Assembly (NCBI GenBank): GCA_946533395.1
Contig: CAMNBU010000001.1
Coordinates: 62,001 to 126,000, forward strand
Direction: 5' to 3'
From: UBA4292 sp002395865
Lineage (GTDB): Bacteria; Bacillota; Clostridia; Lachnospirales; Lachnospiraceae
DNA length: 64,000 nt
Of the stretch, positions 34,069 to 41,915 are shown piece by piece. The translations under genes were made by a program, and so were the position numbers. How positions within the stretch are numbered: position 1 is the first letter of the stretch; every line of letters starts with the position of its first letter. The notes under the pieces are model-generated. The model saw nothing but the letters and a program-made list of their open reading frames with translations, was not told where the DNA came from and did no database searches.

Positions 34069-34097
34069 AATTTGTGGCAACACTGTTGACACAAATT
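34069..34097. promoter_or_regulatory. Candidate operator upstream of the DUF1016 gene
   Basis: Fourteen-base arms AATTTGTGGCAACA and TGTTGACACAAATT around a C, with one mismatched pair. It ends 18 bases before the DUF1016 start, next to the ribosome site AAAGGCGG, and is nearly the same as the intragenic palindrome at 33753-33779. Confidence 0.65.
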
Positions 34098-34120
34098 ACC
34101 CGTTCTTTATCCTGCCGATT

Positions 34121-34139
34121 GTGTCACCGGCGGTGACAC
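34121..34139. other. Short palindrome between the two cargo genes
   Basis: GTGTCACCG and CGGTGACAC around one G. Located six bases from the stop of the zinc-ribbon gene. It has no U-tract on the minus strand, and shares the GTG/CAC half-site look of the nearby operators. Confidence 0.45.
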
Positions 34140-34145
34140 TTTTGA

Positions 34146-35267
34146 TTATCCCTTTGTTTTTCTTTGTCTGCTTTTCTTTTCAGAATCATTTCCGGCCTTT
34201 CGTTTCCGATATGCCATCTGCTTTCTTGCGTTTCTGGCTCTCTGGCATTCCTCGGAGTCACAGAATTCCTGCCGATTGCTGCGCCGGATCAAAAACTTTC
34301 CGCAATGCCTGCAGCAGATCATGATCCCTTCCGGCCTTGATTCCTCTCTTTGCCGGTTTTCAAGCGCCGGATCTTCTGAGATCATCCTTGCAAGCGTGTA
34401 CCAGGCTATATCAAACACCGAATCGATATCAGCCGAAAAATCAAATCTGCCGGTAGTGGAGTTGAACTTAAGCCTCATATTGAAATCCGGAATGAAATCT
34501 GCAAGCTTTGTCCGCAGCTCATCGTAATCGTCATACGGATTGTGATTAAAATCAAATTCTCCTTCGAGTGGCTGCTCTACAGGGTGTTTTTCGATATATT
34601 CATTCGTCCGCTGCATTTGTTCAACTATATTCTTTGAGGATGACTCGATTTCTTCCATGACATCATCCGGAATCTCAGGTGCAGCGTGTTTATAACTTTC
34701 AAAATAGTTATAACTCTCAAAATAACGTCCTTCCTCATAGAGGTTATAAGCAATTTCATCATCCGAATAGATCAGACCTTCAAGAGCCACATAAAAGCGG
34801 ACAGCATTATACAGGCTTCCGAGATCCTTCATGAACCGCTCAATCTCAAATATACCGTCACGTTCCACAATATCAGCCATAACGGAATTGATATCGAAGT
34901 CCTGCGACAGCTCGGCGTAGATGAAGTCTACCCTATAGGGGTGCATATTATCCATACACCACTTAAGTATAAGCTGTTCCTTTGGCGTTTTATTGTCATA
35001 ACTGTCTATAACCTTAGCAAGGTTACACAGGCTTATCAGCAGTTCCTTTCCGGTGGGTCCTTCAGAAGACGGGAATTCCGGCTCCTGTCCGGGCTTGCAT
35101 ACCGGGTAAACGAGCTGTTCCTTACCATCGAAGGAACAGGTGTAGGTCTTAAATCTGAACGGATGATATACAAGCTGTCCTACGCCGCCGATTTCCTTTA
35201 ATCCTAATATATCTGTCGTTTTATCTGCCTTTGAAGGGATATGATCCCCGTTCCAGTTAAGCGGCAT
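34146..35267 (-). CDS. Uncharacterised protein with C-terminal zinc ribbon
   Basis: 373 residues, not recognised as a whole. The first 300 residues are mixed helical with many acidic residues (DDVMEEIESSSKNIVEQM). Residues about 318-352 form a probable zinc-binding unit: CCRHCGKFLIRRSNRQEFC, then CQRARNARKQMAYRKRK, like the CGNR or replication-linked zinc ribbons found on mobile elements. The tail is very basic. It precedes the DUF1016 nuclease by 94 bases in the same direction and could be its DNA-binding partner. An inverted repeat and a direct repeat lie in its promoter. Confidence 0.7.
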   Translation of the reverse strand: MPLNWNGDHIPSKADKTTDILGLKEIGGVGQLVYHPFRFKTYTCSFDGKEQLVYPVCKPGQEPEFPSSEGPTGKELLISLCNLAKVIDSYDNKTPKEQLILKWCMDNMHPYRVDFIYAELSQDFDINSVMADIVERDGIFEIERFMKDLGSLYNAVRFYVALEGLIYSDDEIAYNLYEEGRYFESYNYFESYKHAAPEIPDDVMEEIESSSKNIVEQMQRTNEYIEKHPVEQPLEGEFDFNHNPYDDYDELRTKLADFIPDFNMRLKFNSTTGRFDFSADIDSVFDIAWYTLARMISEDPALENRQREESRPEGIMICCRHCGKFLIRRSNRQEFCDSEECQRARNARKQMAYRKRKAGNDSEKKSRQRKTKG

Positions 35268-35295
35268 TTTTACACCTCTGTCATCCTTATTGTGC

Positions 35296-35350
35296 GTTAC
35301 CGTTAAGGTTACCGTCAGTTTTTAGACATCGGTTATATTATAGTCTAAAA
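35296..35350 (-). promoter_or_regulatory. Promoter region with paired repeats
   Basis: TTTTAGAC (35320-35327) and GTCTAAAA (35343-35350) form an inverted repeat around TATAATATAAC read on the minus strand, likely the -10. Between this and the start, GTTACCGT occurs twice 12 bases apart (35296-35303 and 35308-35315). Both could be regulator sites for the zinc-ribbon gene. Confidence 0.5.
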
Positions 35351-35385
35351 TGGCGTTGAAATCAATAAAAACTTGTAGAAATTAG

Positions 35386-35704
35386 TACAACGCAGATGAA
35401 CGCTTCATGAAGAAGTCGGCTTCCTACGAGGAAGAGCAGAATGCTCTTAAAAAGCGGATTGCAGAGCTTGAAAGTGAAATAGCTTCAGATAAAGAGAATT
35501 CTCTGAATATCTGTCACTTCCTTACACTTGTAAAAAAAGTACACGGAAGTACCGGAACTCACAGCAGAGATCATCAGAGAATTCATATAGAAGGTATATG
35601 TTTACCATCCCGAAAAGATAAACGGGCAGAAAACCCAGCGTGCCAGGATCGTTTGGAACTGCATTGGTGAAATACCGACTCAACTCGAAAATAAAACGGC
35701 ATAG
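35386..35704 (+). pseudogene. 3' remnant of a large serine recombinase
   Basis: Reading through two frame breaks gives the usual C-terminal tail of resolvase-family recombinases: ERFMKKSASYEEEQNALKKR, IAELESEIASDKENSLNICH, FLTLVKKYTEVPELTAEIIR, EFIEKVYVYHPEKI, and IVWNCIGEIPTQLENKTA before the stop at 35702. The first shift is in a run of seven As near 35535; a second, near 35590, includes a stop. A stop codon lies just before the fragment, so the catalytic part is absent. A hairpin follows the stop as in intact genes. Confidence 0.85.
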
Positions 35705-35737
35705 CCGGAAATGTTATTCCAACTATGCCGATTCTTT
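35698..35737 (+). terminator. Hairpin at the end of the recombinase remnant
   Basis: CGGCATAG (35698-35705) pairs with CTATGCCG (35724-35731), followed by ATTCTTT. Overlaps the recombinase stop codon. Confidence 0.6.
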
Positions 35738-35840
35738 CGGGGATTAAAAATCCCTTAGACTACCCGCCTCCTTTGAGGCAGAGCTCCCTGTTTTAAAGAC
35801 AGCTATTAAAGTGCTATTATACAATCGTCCGCAACTTTGA

Positions 35841-37175
35841 TTAAACGATGCCCTGAGACATCATAGCGTCCGCTACCTTCTCGAAGCCTGCGATGTTAGC
35901 GCCGGCTACGAAGTTGCCTGCTACGCCGTATCTTGCAGCTGCGTCGCTTACCTTAGCGTAGATGCCTGTCATGATGTCGTGAAGCTTAGCGTCTACCTCT
36001 GCAAATGACCATGAAAGCCTCTGAGAGTTCTGGCTCATCTCGAGTGCGGATGTAGCTACGCCGCCCGCATTTGCAGCCTTGCCGGGCATGAAGAGGATCT
36101 TCTTCTCAAGGAAGTAGTCTGTAGCCTCTCTTGTGGAAGGCATGTTAGCGCCCTCTGCAACGAGCTTGCAGCCGTTAGCGATGAGTGCCTTAGCATCCTC
36201 AAGGTCGAGCTCGTTCTGGCCCGCGCAGGGAAGAGCGATATCGCAGGGGATCGTCCAGATGCCCTTGCCTGCTGTGTACTTGGCTGTGGGAACAGCGTCC
36301 ACATACTCCTTGATACGTCCGCGGCGAACCTCCTTGATATCCTTAACGATGTCAAGCTTGATGCCGTCAGCATCGTAGATGTAGCCGTTTGAATCGCACA
36401 GAGCAACTACCTTTGCTCCGAGCTGCTGAGCCTTCTCGCATGCATAAATGGCAACATTACCTGCACCTGATATTACAACAGTCTTGCCGTTGAAGGAATC
36501 TCCGACATGCTTGAGCATCTCCTCAGCGATGTATACGAGACCGTAGCCTGTAGCCTGTGTACGAACGAGTGAACCGCCCCAGGTTAAGCCCTTACCTGTG
36601 AGAACGCCCTCATACAGGCCGGTGATCCTCTTGTACTGTCCGTACATGAAGCCGATCTCTCTTCCGCCTACACCCTGATCGCCTGCGGGAACGTCCACGT
36701 CAGCGCCGATGTACTTGCAGAGCTCTGTCATGAAGCTCTGGCAGAACGCCATAACCTCTCTGTCAGACTTGCCCTTGGGGTCGAAATCGGAACCACCCTT
36801 GCCGCCGCCGATGGGAAGGCCTGTGAGCGAGTTCTTAAAGATCTGCTCGAAGCCTAAGAACTTGAGCATGCTCTGGTTAACATCGTAACGGAAACGAAGG
36901 CCGCCCTTGTACGGTCCTATAGCAGAGTTGAACTGAACTCTGTAGCCCTTGTTTACCTGAACCTTGCCGTTGTCGTCCACCCACGGAACTCTGAAGGATA
37001 TGATCCTCTCCGGCTCGGTAAGTCTCTCAAGAAGGGAAACGCTCCTGTACTTCTCCTCATTGGCGTCGATGACCAGCTTGAGGGAGTCAAGAACCTCCTT
37101 GACTGCCTGGTGGAAAAGAGTCTCGCCGGGATTGTTTGCAACGACTCTCTCGTAAATCTCGTCTACGTATGACAT
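35841..37175 (-). CDS. gdhA: NADP-type glutamate dehydrogenase
   Basis: Makes glutamate from 2-oxoglutarate and ammonia. 444 residues, the hexameric family I length. Marks: RVQFNSAIGPYKGGLRF, LTGLPIGGGKGGSDFDPKGK with the catalytic lysine region, VPAGDQGVGGREIGFMYGQY, TGYGLVYIAEEM, and the Rossmann VVISGAGNVAIYACEKAQ. The S-rich signature and the lack of an E/D at the end of beta-2 (ALCDSNG) fit NADPH use. Strong CAGGAGGAC site. Codon use is that of a highly expressed gene. A hairpin in its leader may attenuate it. Confidence 0.96.
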   Translation of the reverse strand: MSYVDEIYERVVANNPGETLFHQAVKEVLDSLKLVIDANEEKYRSVSLLERLTEPERIISFRVPWVDDNGKVQVNKGYRVQFNSAIGPYKGGLRFRYDVNQSMLKFLGFEQIFKNSLTGLPIGGGKGGSDFDPKGKSDREVMAFCQSFMTELCKYIGADVDVPAGDQGVGGREIGFMYGQYKRITGLYEGVLTGKGLTWGGSLVRTQATGYGLVYIAEEMLKHVGDSFNGKTVVISGAGNVAIYACEKAQQLGAKVVALCDSNGYIYDADGIKLDIVKDIKEVRRGRIKEYVDAVPTAKYTAGKGIWTIPCDIALPCAGQNELDLEDAKALIANGCKLVAEGANMPSTREATDYFLEKKILFMPGKAANAGGVATSALEMSQNSQRLSWSFAEVDAKLHDIMTGIYAKVSDAAARYGVAGNFVAGANIAGFEKVADAMMSQGIV

Positions 37176-37219
37176 GATACTGTCCTCCTGTTTCGGCTCT
37201 CGGCCGTATTATATGTATG

Positions 37220-37259
37220 AAAAAAGGCGCAGACCCCCCCTCTGGGGTCTGACGCCTTT
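37220..37259 (-). terminator. Strong hairpin with U-tract before gdhA
   Basis: On the minus strand AAAGGCG-T-CAGACCCC pairs with GGGGTCTG-CGCCTTT, followed by six Ts (37220-37225). It ends 44 bases before gdhA and begins about 105 bases after the lipoprotein stop. It could end the lipoprotein transcript or act as an attenuator in the gdhA leader. Confidence 0.75.
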
Positions 37260-37275
37260 GCCAAACTACGTTACT

Positions 37276-37304
37276 ATTTTAGCACCGCGCAGGCCTTTTG
37301 TAAA
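37276..37304 (-). promoter_or_regulatory. Candidate promoter upstream of the gdhA hairpin
   Basis: On the minus strand TTTACA (37299-37304) and TAAAAT (37276-37281) with a 17-base spacer. Transcripts from it would pass through the hairpin at 37220-37259 before gdhA. Confidence 0.5.
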
Positions 37305-37362
37305 GTACTTTTTTCTGTTTTATGCACATTAAAGGCAATTATGCCATCTGCGTGCAGAATAA

Positions 37363-38085
37363 TTACTGCCGTGCAAGAGTCTGTGCTTCCTCGCGGTGTT
37401 TGTCATGCTCCTTTTTGTAATTCTTCTCCAGATACTCATATGCGAATGAGCCTGCGCCGCTTTGAACCTGCCAGAAGGCCGCGTCAAAGAATTCCGACCC
37501 CTTTCCTCCGCCGGTATTCATAAGGGTGTACATGACAGGGTCATTATAAAAACCCACTGCCTTTGCGGCAACGGCCGCCTTTTCATCATCCGTAAGCGCA
37601 CAGAACACCTGCGAATCTGCCAGGACCGCCTCATAAAAGCCTATCCTGCATAGAGGGCCGCCCGGATTATCCCTGTCAGCTTCCGAACCCGCCTGCTCTT
37701 TTGTATACTTTTCAATAAAGTATCCCGGAAAGGCAGCGCACGACGTAAGCTCCCCATAGGAAACTACAGTTTTACCATCCGCCTTCATCTGCTTATACGG
37801 CTCCATAGTGTCAAAAGCTTTTATCGTCTGTATATACTCATAAGCCGTATTGTAGAGATGATAAGGTAAAACCAGCGCGTATAAATCCACCGCATCATCG
37901 ATCAGCTTCATATCTGCCCCTGACCATGAAACCACCTCAGCCTGCGTGGATTTCTCCACAGCTTCTGTTGTGACCGGATCAGTCGCAGCCGGCATCTGAT
38001 CTGTTTGCTCAGTTTTCGAGCATCCTGTGACAGCAATCGCACCCATTAAAAGTGCGAGAAAAGTATTTATACTGTGTTTTTTCAT
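37363..38085 (-). CDS. Uncharacterised lipoprotein
   Basis: About 240 residues from the ATG at 38085: MKKHSINTFLALLMGAIAVTGC is a lipoprotein signal with lipobox AVTGC, followed by a Thr/Glu-rich linker. An in-frame ATG at 38157 would put 24 odd residues before the signal and is unlikely. The mature domain is mostly helical (YEYIQTIKAFDTMEPYKQM, DDEKAAVAAKAVGFYND) with three cysteines and is not recognised. It stands alone between gdhA and the DNA glycosylase gene. Confidence 0.68.
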   Translation of the reverse strand: MKKHSINTFLALLMGAIAVTGCSKTEQTDQMPAATDPVTTEAVEKSTQAEVVSWSGADMKLIDDAVDLYALVLPYHLYNTAYEYIQTIKAFDTMEPYKQMKADGKTVVSYGELTSCAAFPGYFIEKYTKEQAGSEADRDNPGGPLCRIGFYEAVLADSQVFCALTDDEKAAVAAKAVGFYNDPVMYTLMNTGGGKGSEFFDAAFWQVQSGAGSFAYEYLEKNYKKEHDKHREEAQTLARQ

Positions 38086-38366
38086 TTTAAGCACCATAAT
38101 ATTTGTGATAATTGAACGATGTATATTGATATGGACAATTGTCAGGAAAATGCACAAAAATATAATAGGGTCCCCACTTAGCCCAAAACATCATTATGTG
38201 CATAAGAAACGACGCGACCCCCGGAAGTGACGCCACAGTCAAGCTGCAAGAATTATATTACCACATAATATAGCTCTTGCAAAGTGTATTATTATAGCAA
38301 AGCACGTGATGCCGCGCAGAAAAACGATAGTTTTTTTGTTCATTCTGCACAATCACAGACGCCGTC

Positions 38367-39164
38367 TCAGCGCTTTTTGGCGTTCCTCAGCTCCGCGTAG
38401 AACAGATACTGCTGTATTATCCCCGCGTATCCGGCGAAATACCCGGTATCGAAGCCGTCCGGATAATACTTCGCCAGAAGCTGCTTCACATGCGTGTCCA
38501 CCGGAAACGCCTCCGTATGATGCAGGCCGAAGAGGCAGATGCAGTCGGCCACCTTCGGGCCTATCCCCTTCATTTGCAGAAGAGCCTCGCGCGCCGCGTC
38601 ATATGCCATCTTTGCGAGTCTTAGCAAAAAGTCCGGGTCGCTTCGCACATATTCGCACATCTTCGCGATGTACTCCGCCCTGTAGCCGAGTCCGAACGAC
38701 TTATCCGTAAGTCTGCCGGTATCGATATCGCAGGCAGAGGGAAATGACCTTCTCTCACTTCCCTCCACCTCACCTCCGAAGGCATCACAGAGCGCCTCCA
38801 CAGATCTCGTGATCCGCGTAATATTGTTATTCTGCGATATCAGGAAGGTGACTATCATCTCCCACAGGTCCTGCCTGAGTATCCTTATACCCGAGCCCGC
38901 CGCGTAGCATTCGCTCAGATGTCTGTCGCCGAATGAAGCTATGAGAGCCTCCACTTGCCCGTAATCGGTATCCATATCCAGGTAGTGTGCCCAGCACTCA
39001 TCCCACTCCTCCTCCGTGCAGGAGAGAGCAAAATCAGGCCCCTCATTTTCTATGAGGAGCCTTTTTCCGAAAGCTATTATCTCGTATCCGCAGTCCATGC
39101 GCTTCCATCTGAAGCACTGGCCGCTGCCCGCCACCATGGCGGGACTGAAGTGATCTATTATCAT
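38367..39164 (-). CDS. HhH-GPD DNA glycosylase, 8-oxoguanine type
   Basis: About 265 residues. N-terminal TBP-like half (FSPAMVAGSGQCFRWKRMD), then the helix-hairpin-helix LLQMKGIGPKVADCICLFG with catalytic lysine, and the catalytic aspartate in AFPVDTHVKQLL. QNNNITRI in the first helical part is a conserved Ogg1-type DNA contact. These point to a bifunctional 8-oxoguanine glycosylase/lyase as in eukaryotic Ogg1 and clostridial homologues. I chose the ATG at 39164, which overlaps the traX-like stop as ATGA. Confidence 0.9.
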   Translation of the reverse strand: MIIDHFSPAMVAGSGQCFRWKRMDCGYEIIAFGKRLLIENEGPDFALSCTEEEWDECWAHYLDMDTDYGQVEALIASFGDRHLSECYAAGSGIRILRQDLWEMIVTFLISQNNNITRITRSVEALCDAFGGEVEGSERRSFPSACDIDTGRLTDKSFGLGYRAEYIAKMCEYVRSDPDFLLRLAKMAYDAAREALLQMKGIGPKVADCICLFGLHHTEAFPVDTHVKQLLAKYYPDGFDTGYFAGYAGIIQQYLFYAELRNAKKR

Positions 39165-39970
39165 AGCATAACATACCCGCATACAAACGCCAGAAGCCAC
39201 AGGAGCAGCAGGTGTGCGGGGTAGAAGGCATAGTTGATTATCCTGTTCGTCCTGCCCTTCTCGCCGTTATAGTGCGCCACGGGGGCGATGGCGATAAAGC
39301 AGAACGCCTCGAAGATATTTAACGGCATGAGTGTCAGCACAGCGCAGCATACGCCGATGCTCCATACCCTGTACCGCCTCAGGAGATACATGGCGCCGAT
39401 GGCTCCGACACCTGTGTAGGAGTAGTCGGTATTAAGCATCCACGCAGCGATCATGAACAGCACCATGACGGTCAGCACCGAGGCCGCGCAGGTCAGGTAC
39501 CTGAGCAGATCGGTGGATTCCTTGACCTCCATGTTCTTTTTTATGACATAGGACAGGCACCATATGCACAGAAAGCCTATGAGCAGCGTGAATATCACGT
39601 TCTGGTAGCCAAACTCAAGGATATTACCCCATGTCAGCGTCTTAGAGCGCAGGGACACCGCCAGATCGAAGGGTATCTCGGACACTACAGCCAGTAGGAG
39701 AAGCCTCAGAGCGTACTTCCATCTCGAGCGGGTCTTCTCGAAGCCCTCTATCATCAGGAAGATGTACAGGGGAAATGCGATCCTTCCCGCGCTTCGCAGA
39801 ACACAGTAGAGCACGTTCCACGCTGAAAATGTGGACATATCCAGCACGTCCCTCACGCCGTTTGCCACAAGCACTCTCTCGATAAACACCGCGCCGATGT
39901 GATCCGCGAGCATGGTCGCCATGGCGATGACGCGAAGTCCCGCCGTGGACAGTCCCTTCCTGCCCTCCAT
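39161..39970 (-). CDS. TraX family membrane protein
   Basis: About 270 residues with eight or so hydrophobic helices. The family core is visible: LRVIAMATMLADHIGAVF near the start, GRIAFPLYIFLMIEGFEKTRSR, RLLLLAVVSEIPFDLAV, and a C-terminal INYAFYPAHLLLLWLL. TraX of F plasmid acetylates pilin; chromosomal members of this family in Clostridia have no known job and may acylate a surface molecule. The ATG at 39970 shares a base with the argC stop (TGATG). Confidence 0.9.
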   Translation of the reverse strand: MEGRKGLSTAGLRVIAMATMLADHIGAVFIERVLVANGVRDVLDMSTFSAWNVLYCVLRSAGRIAFPLYIFLMIEGFEKTRSRWKYALRLLLLAVVSEIPFDLAVSLRSKTLTWGNILEFGYQNVIFTLLIGFLCIWCLSYVIKKNMEVKESTDLLRYLTCAASVLTVMVLFMIAAWMLNTDYSYTGVGAIGAMYLLRRYRVWSIGVCCAVLTLMPLNIFEAFCFIAIAPVAHYNGEKGRTNRIINYAFYPAHLLLLWLLAFVCGYVML

Positions 39971-40917
39971 CACAGCACCAGTCCCTTCGACTCGGGAGCT
40001 CCCGTAGCTATGTTGAAGCACTGTATAGCGGCACCGGATGCGCCCTTTCCGAGGTTATCGAATCTCGCGTTCACCACAATCCTCTCGTCATTTCCGGTGA
40101 CGAATATCTGCAGGTCGTCGCGGCCCGAGTAGTTGTTAGAACCGATGAAATTAGAGAACTCCGCCTCAGCGCCGTAGGGCATTACGGTTATGAACTGCTC
40201 ACCTGTGAAGAACTCCGCGAAGTAGTCACGCACATTCTCGGGGGTCATCTTTTTCTTCAGCATGTCCGCATACAATGAAAGCGTAACCACCATGCCGCTG
40301 TAGTAGTCGCAGACCACCGGATTAAAAAGAGGAGTACGGTCAAGCCCTGTGATCGCCTTCATCTCCTTTAAATGCTTGTGCATCTGCGAGAGCGCGTACT
40401 GCCTCGGTGAAGAAAGCTCCGCAGGCCTCCCGGCCGCCTCATACGCGGCTATCATCTTCTTGCCGCCGCCCGAGTAGCCGCTCATGGCAAATACGCTCAC
40501 AGGGTAGTCGCTTCCCATTATCCCGCCCTTTATCAGCGGATACACGCAGGTTATAAAGCCCGTGGCGTAGCAGCCGGGCACAGCGATGCGATTGCCCGTC
40601 TTTATCGCGTTCCTGAAGCTCTCGCCCAGCTCCGGATAGCCGTAAGCCCAGCCGGGAGCAGTCCTGTGAGCGGTGGACGCGTCGATTATCTTTACGCGGT
40701 CATTATCCGCGAGGGCGACAGCCTCCACAGCCGCCGCATCCGGCAGGCACAGAAAAGTCACATCGCTCTCATTTATATACTTCTTTATCTCCGCGGGGTC
40801 CTTGCGAAGCTCCGAGGGTATCTTTAAGAGCTCGATATCGTCCCTTCCCTCAAGCCTCTCGTTTATGCGAAGGCCTGTCGTTCCCTCGCTTCCGTCGATA
40901 AACACCTTAGTCATCAT
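39970..40917 (-). CDS. argC: N-acetyl-gamma-glutamyl-phosphate reductase
   Basis: NADPH enzyme of arginine synthesis. 315 residues, the short type 2 form. Marks: KVFIDGSEGTTGLRINERL, DVTFLCLPDAAAVEAV, VPGCYATGFITCVYPL with the catalytic cysteine, AMSGYSGGGKKMIAAYE, and QIFVTGNDERIVVNARFDNLGKGASGAA in the tail (seen as NLGKGASGAAIQC). The other arg genes are not in the window. It leads a translationally coupled string with a TraX-like protein and a DNA glycosylase, an uncommon grouping. Confidence 0.95.
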   Translation of the reverse strand: MMTKVFIDGSEGTTGLRINERLEGRDDIELLKIPSELRKDPAEIKKYINESDVTFLCLPDAAAVEAVALADNDRVKIIDASTAHRTAPGWAYGYPELGESFRNAIKTGNRIAVPGCYATGFITCVYPLIKGGIMGSDYPVSVFAMSGYSGGGKKMIAAYEAAGRPAELSSPRQYALSQMHKHLKEMKAITGLDRTPLFNPVVCDYYSGMVVTLSLYADMLKKKMTPENVRDYFAEFFTGEQFITVMPYGAEAEFSNFIGSNNYSGRDDLQIFVTGNDERIVVNARFDNLGKGASGAAIQCFNIATGAPESKGLVL

Positions 40918-40944
40918 GCCACCTCTGTTCGTGATTTTCGCTCC

Positions 40945-40973
40945 ATTATAAATGTTTTCACCGTCAATGGCAA
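40945..40973 (-). promoter_or_regulatory. Promoter of the argC string
   Basis: On the minus strand TTGCCA (40968-40973) and TATAAT (40945-40950) with a 17-base spacer, 28 bases before argC. Confidence 0.7.
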
Positions 40974-40982
40974 GAGACTTTT

Positions 40983-41750
40983 TCAGTTATATTCCTTTAA
41001 TACCTCCAGCCCCAGAAGCAGTGCCTTCTCGTGCGAGCCGGTCCCGAAACCCCTGGCATCGTACTCTCTGACGTTCGCAAGCGAATCCGCGGTAAATAAA
41101 AACTGCCCGAACTTAGCGCCCCTCTTCCGGCAGCAGGCGGCCAGAGCTGCGCATTCCATCTCGACCACGCAGCAGCCCTCCTCAAGGCGATATCTCACCA
41201 TATCCTCCGTCTCCCTGAAGAAACCATCCGTAGTCCATGTGGTGCAGGTCACAAAGGGCAGTCCGTGCTTTTTAAATGTACTCTCTATCACCGCCGCAGG
41301 CTCCTCATCGAGCTCTATATATCTCGAAGCCGGCAGATAATGATAGGACGTTCCTTCCGCCCGGAGTGCCCTGACCGGAACCATAAATGAGTTCTCAGGC
41401 AGATTCGCCAGCACCCCGCACGAGCCCACAGCTATCACCTTGGTGCACCCACAGACTACGAGCATATCCAGCACCTGCGCCGCGGCCGCCGCCCCGATGG
41501 GGGACTGCACGAGGCATATATCCTCTTTCTCTTCGTGAAGCACATAGACCTGTATATCATGCGAAACTGTGATCAAGGTCTGTACGACCTGCGCTCCGTG
41601 TTTCTTCGCATACTCATGCACCACATCCCCCAAAAAGGCAAAAAGGCACTTATCCGGCAGCCTCCCGCCCTCCCAGTCATGGTCCGGCGCTATGACCTCC
41701 CGCGAGGACATGTCGTATTCTAAAATAGGAATCTTATTCTTAATAATCAT
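40983..41750 (-). CDS. Uridine/purine nucleoside phosphorylase family protein
   Basis: 255 residues of the PNP/UDP phosphorylase superfamily: VQSPIGAAAAAQVLDMLVVC, VIAVGSCGVLANLPENSFMVP, TTWTTDGFFRETEDM, and CCVVEMECAALAACCRKRG with the ribose-binding MEC. The start region RLPDKCLFAFLGD aligns with uridine phosphorylase relatives. Cleaves a nucleoside to base and ribose 1-phosphate; the base is not certain. Has its own promoter. Confidence 0.87.
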   Translation of the reverse strand: MIIKNKIPILEYDMSSREVIAPDHDWEGGRLPDKCLFAFLGDVVHEYAKKHGAQVVQTLITVSHDIQVYVLHEEKEDICLVQSPIGAAAAAQVLDMLVVCGCTKVIAVGSCGVLANLPENSFMVPVRALRAEGTSYHYLPASRYIELDEEPAAVIESTFKKHGLPFVTCTTWTTDGFFRETEDMVRYRLEEGCCVVEMECAALAACCRKRGAKFGQFLFTADSLANVREYDARGFGTGSHEKALLLGLEVLKEYN

Positions 41751-41759
41751 AATGATCTC

Positions 41760-41788
41760 ACTTTACTGCATGGAGAAGCCCCTGTCAA
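41760..41788 (-). promoter_or_regulatory. Promoter of the nucleoside phosphorylase gene
   Basis: On the minus strand TTGACA (41783-41788) and TAAAGT (41760-41765) with a 17-base spacer, 10 bases before the start codon region. Confidence 0.7.
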
Positions 41789-41825
41789 CCGGTTTCAGCC
41801 AAAAGAAACCGTGCTATACTCAAAA

Positions 41826-41900
41826 ACAGTAAACCACAGTAAAAAAGTACAAAAACAGTAACCCACAGTAAACGACAGTAATAATAAATAAAAACAGTAA
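41826..41900. repeat. Phased ACAGTAA array
   Basis: Six exact ACAGTAA copies start at 41826, 41836, 41855, 41865, 41875 and 41894. Steps are 10, 19, 10, 10 and 19, so all fit a near 10-base ladder with two worn positions. It lies just before the AAA-ATPase remnant (start 41916) and about 40 bases upstream of the phosphorylase promoter on the other strand. Confidence 0.75.
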
Positions 41901-41915
41901 AATAAGAGGTATTGC

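Larger units (their letters stand above)
32845..35786. mobile_element. Candidate decayed mobile element with cargo
   Basis: The two ends carry similar inward-facing sequences of about 40 bases: left 32845-32883 and right 35786-35746 (minus strand) both run from GAGC, through a GCCTC hairpin and GGCGG, to GTC and AGGGATTTTT. Inside lie a recombinase start-like peptide at 33002, a recombinase 3' remnant at 35386-35704, a DUF1016 nuclease gene and a zinc-ribbon gene. Base composition is more AT-rich than the flanks. No target duplication is visible, and the ends could instead be related terminator hairpins, so the boundaries are tentative. Confidence 0.45.

Noticed and set aside
39161..39970. 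Conjugation gene cluster suggested by the TraX match
   Set aside because: No other transfer genes are near; TraX-like proteins are common on clostridial chromosomes.
41826..41900. Possible CRISPR array
   Set aside because: Repeats are only seven bases at 10-base steps; no spacers or cas genes.
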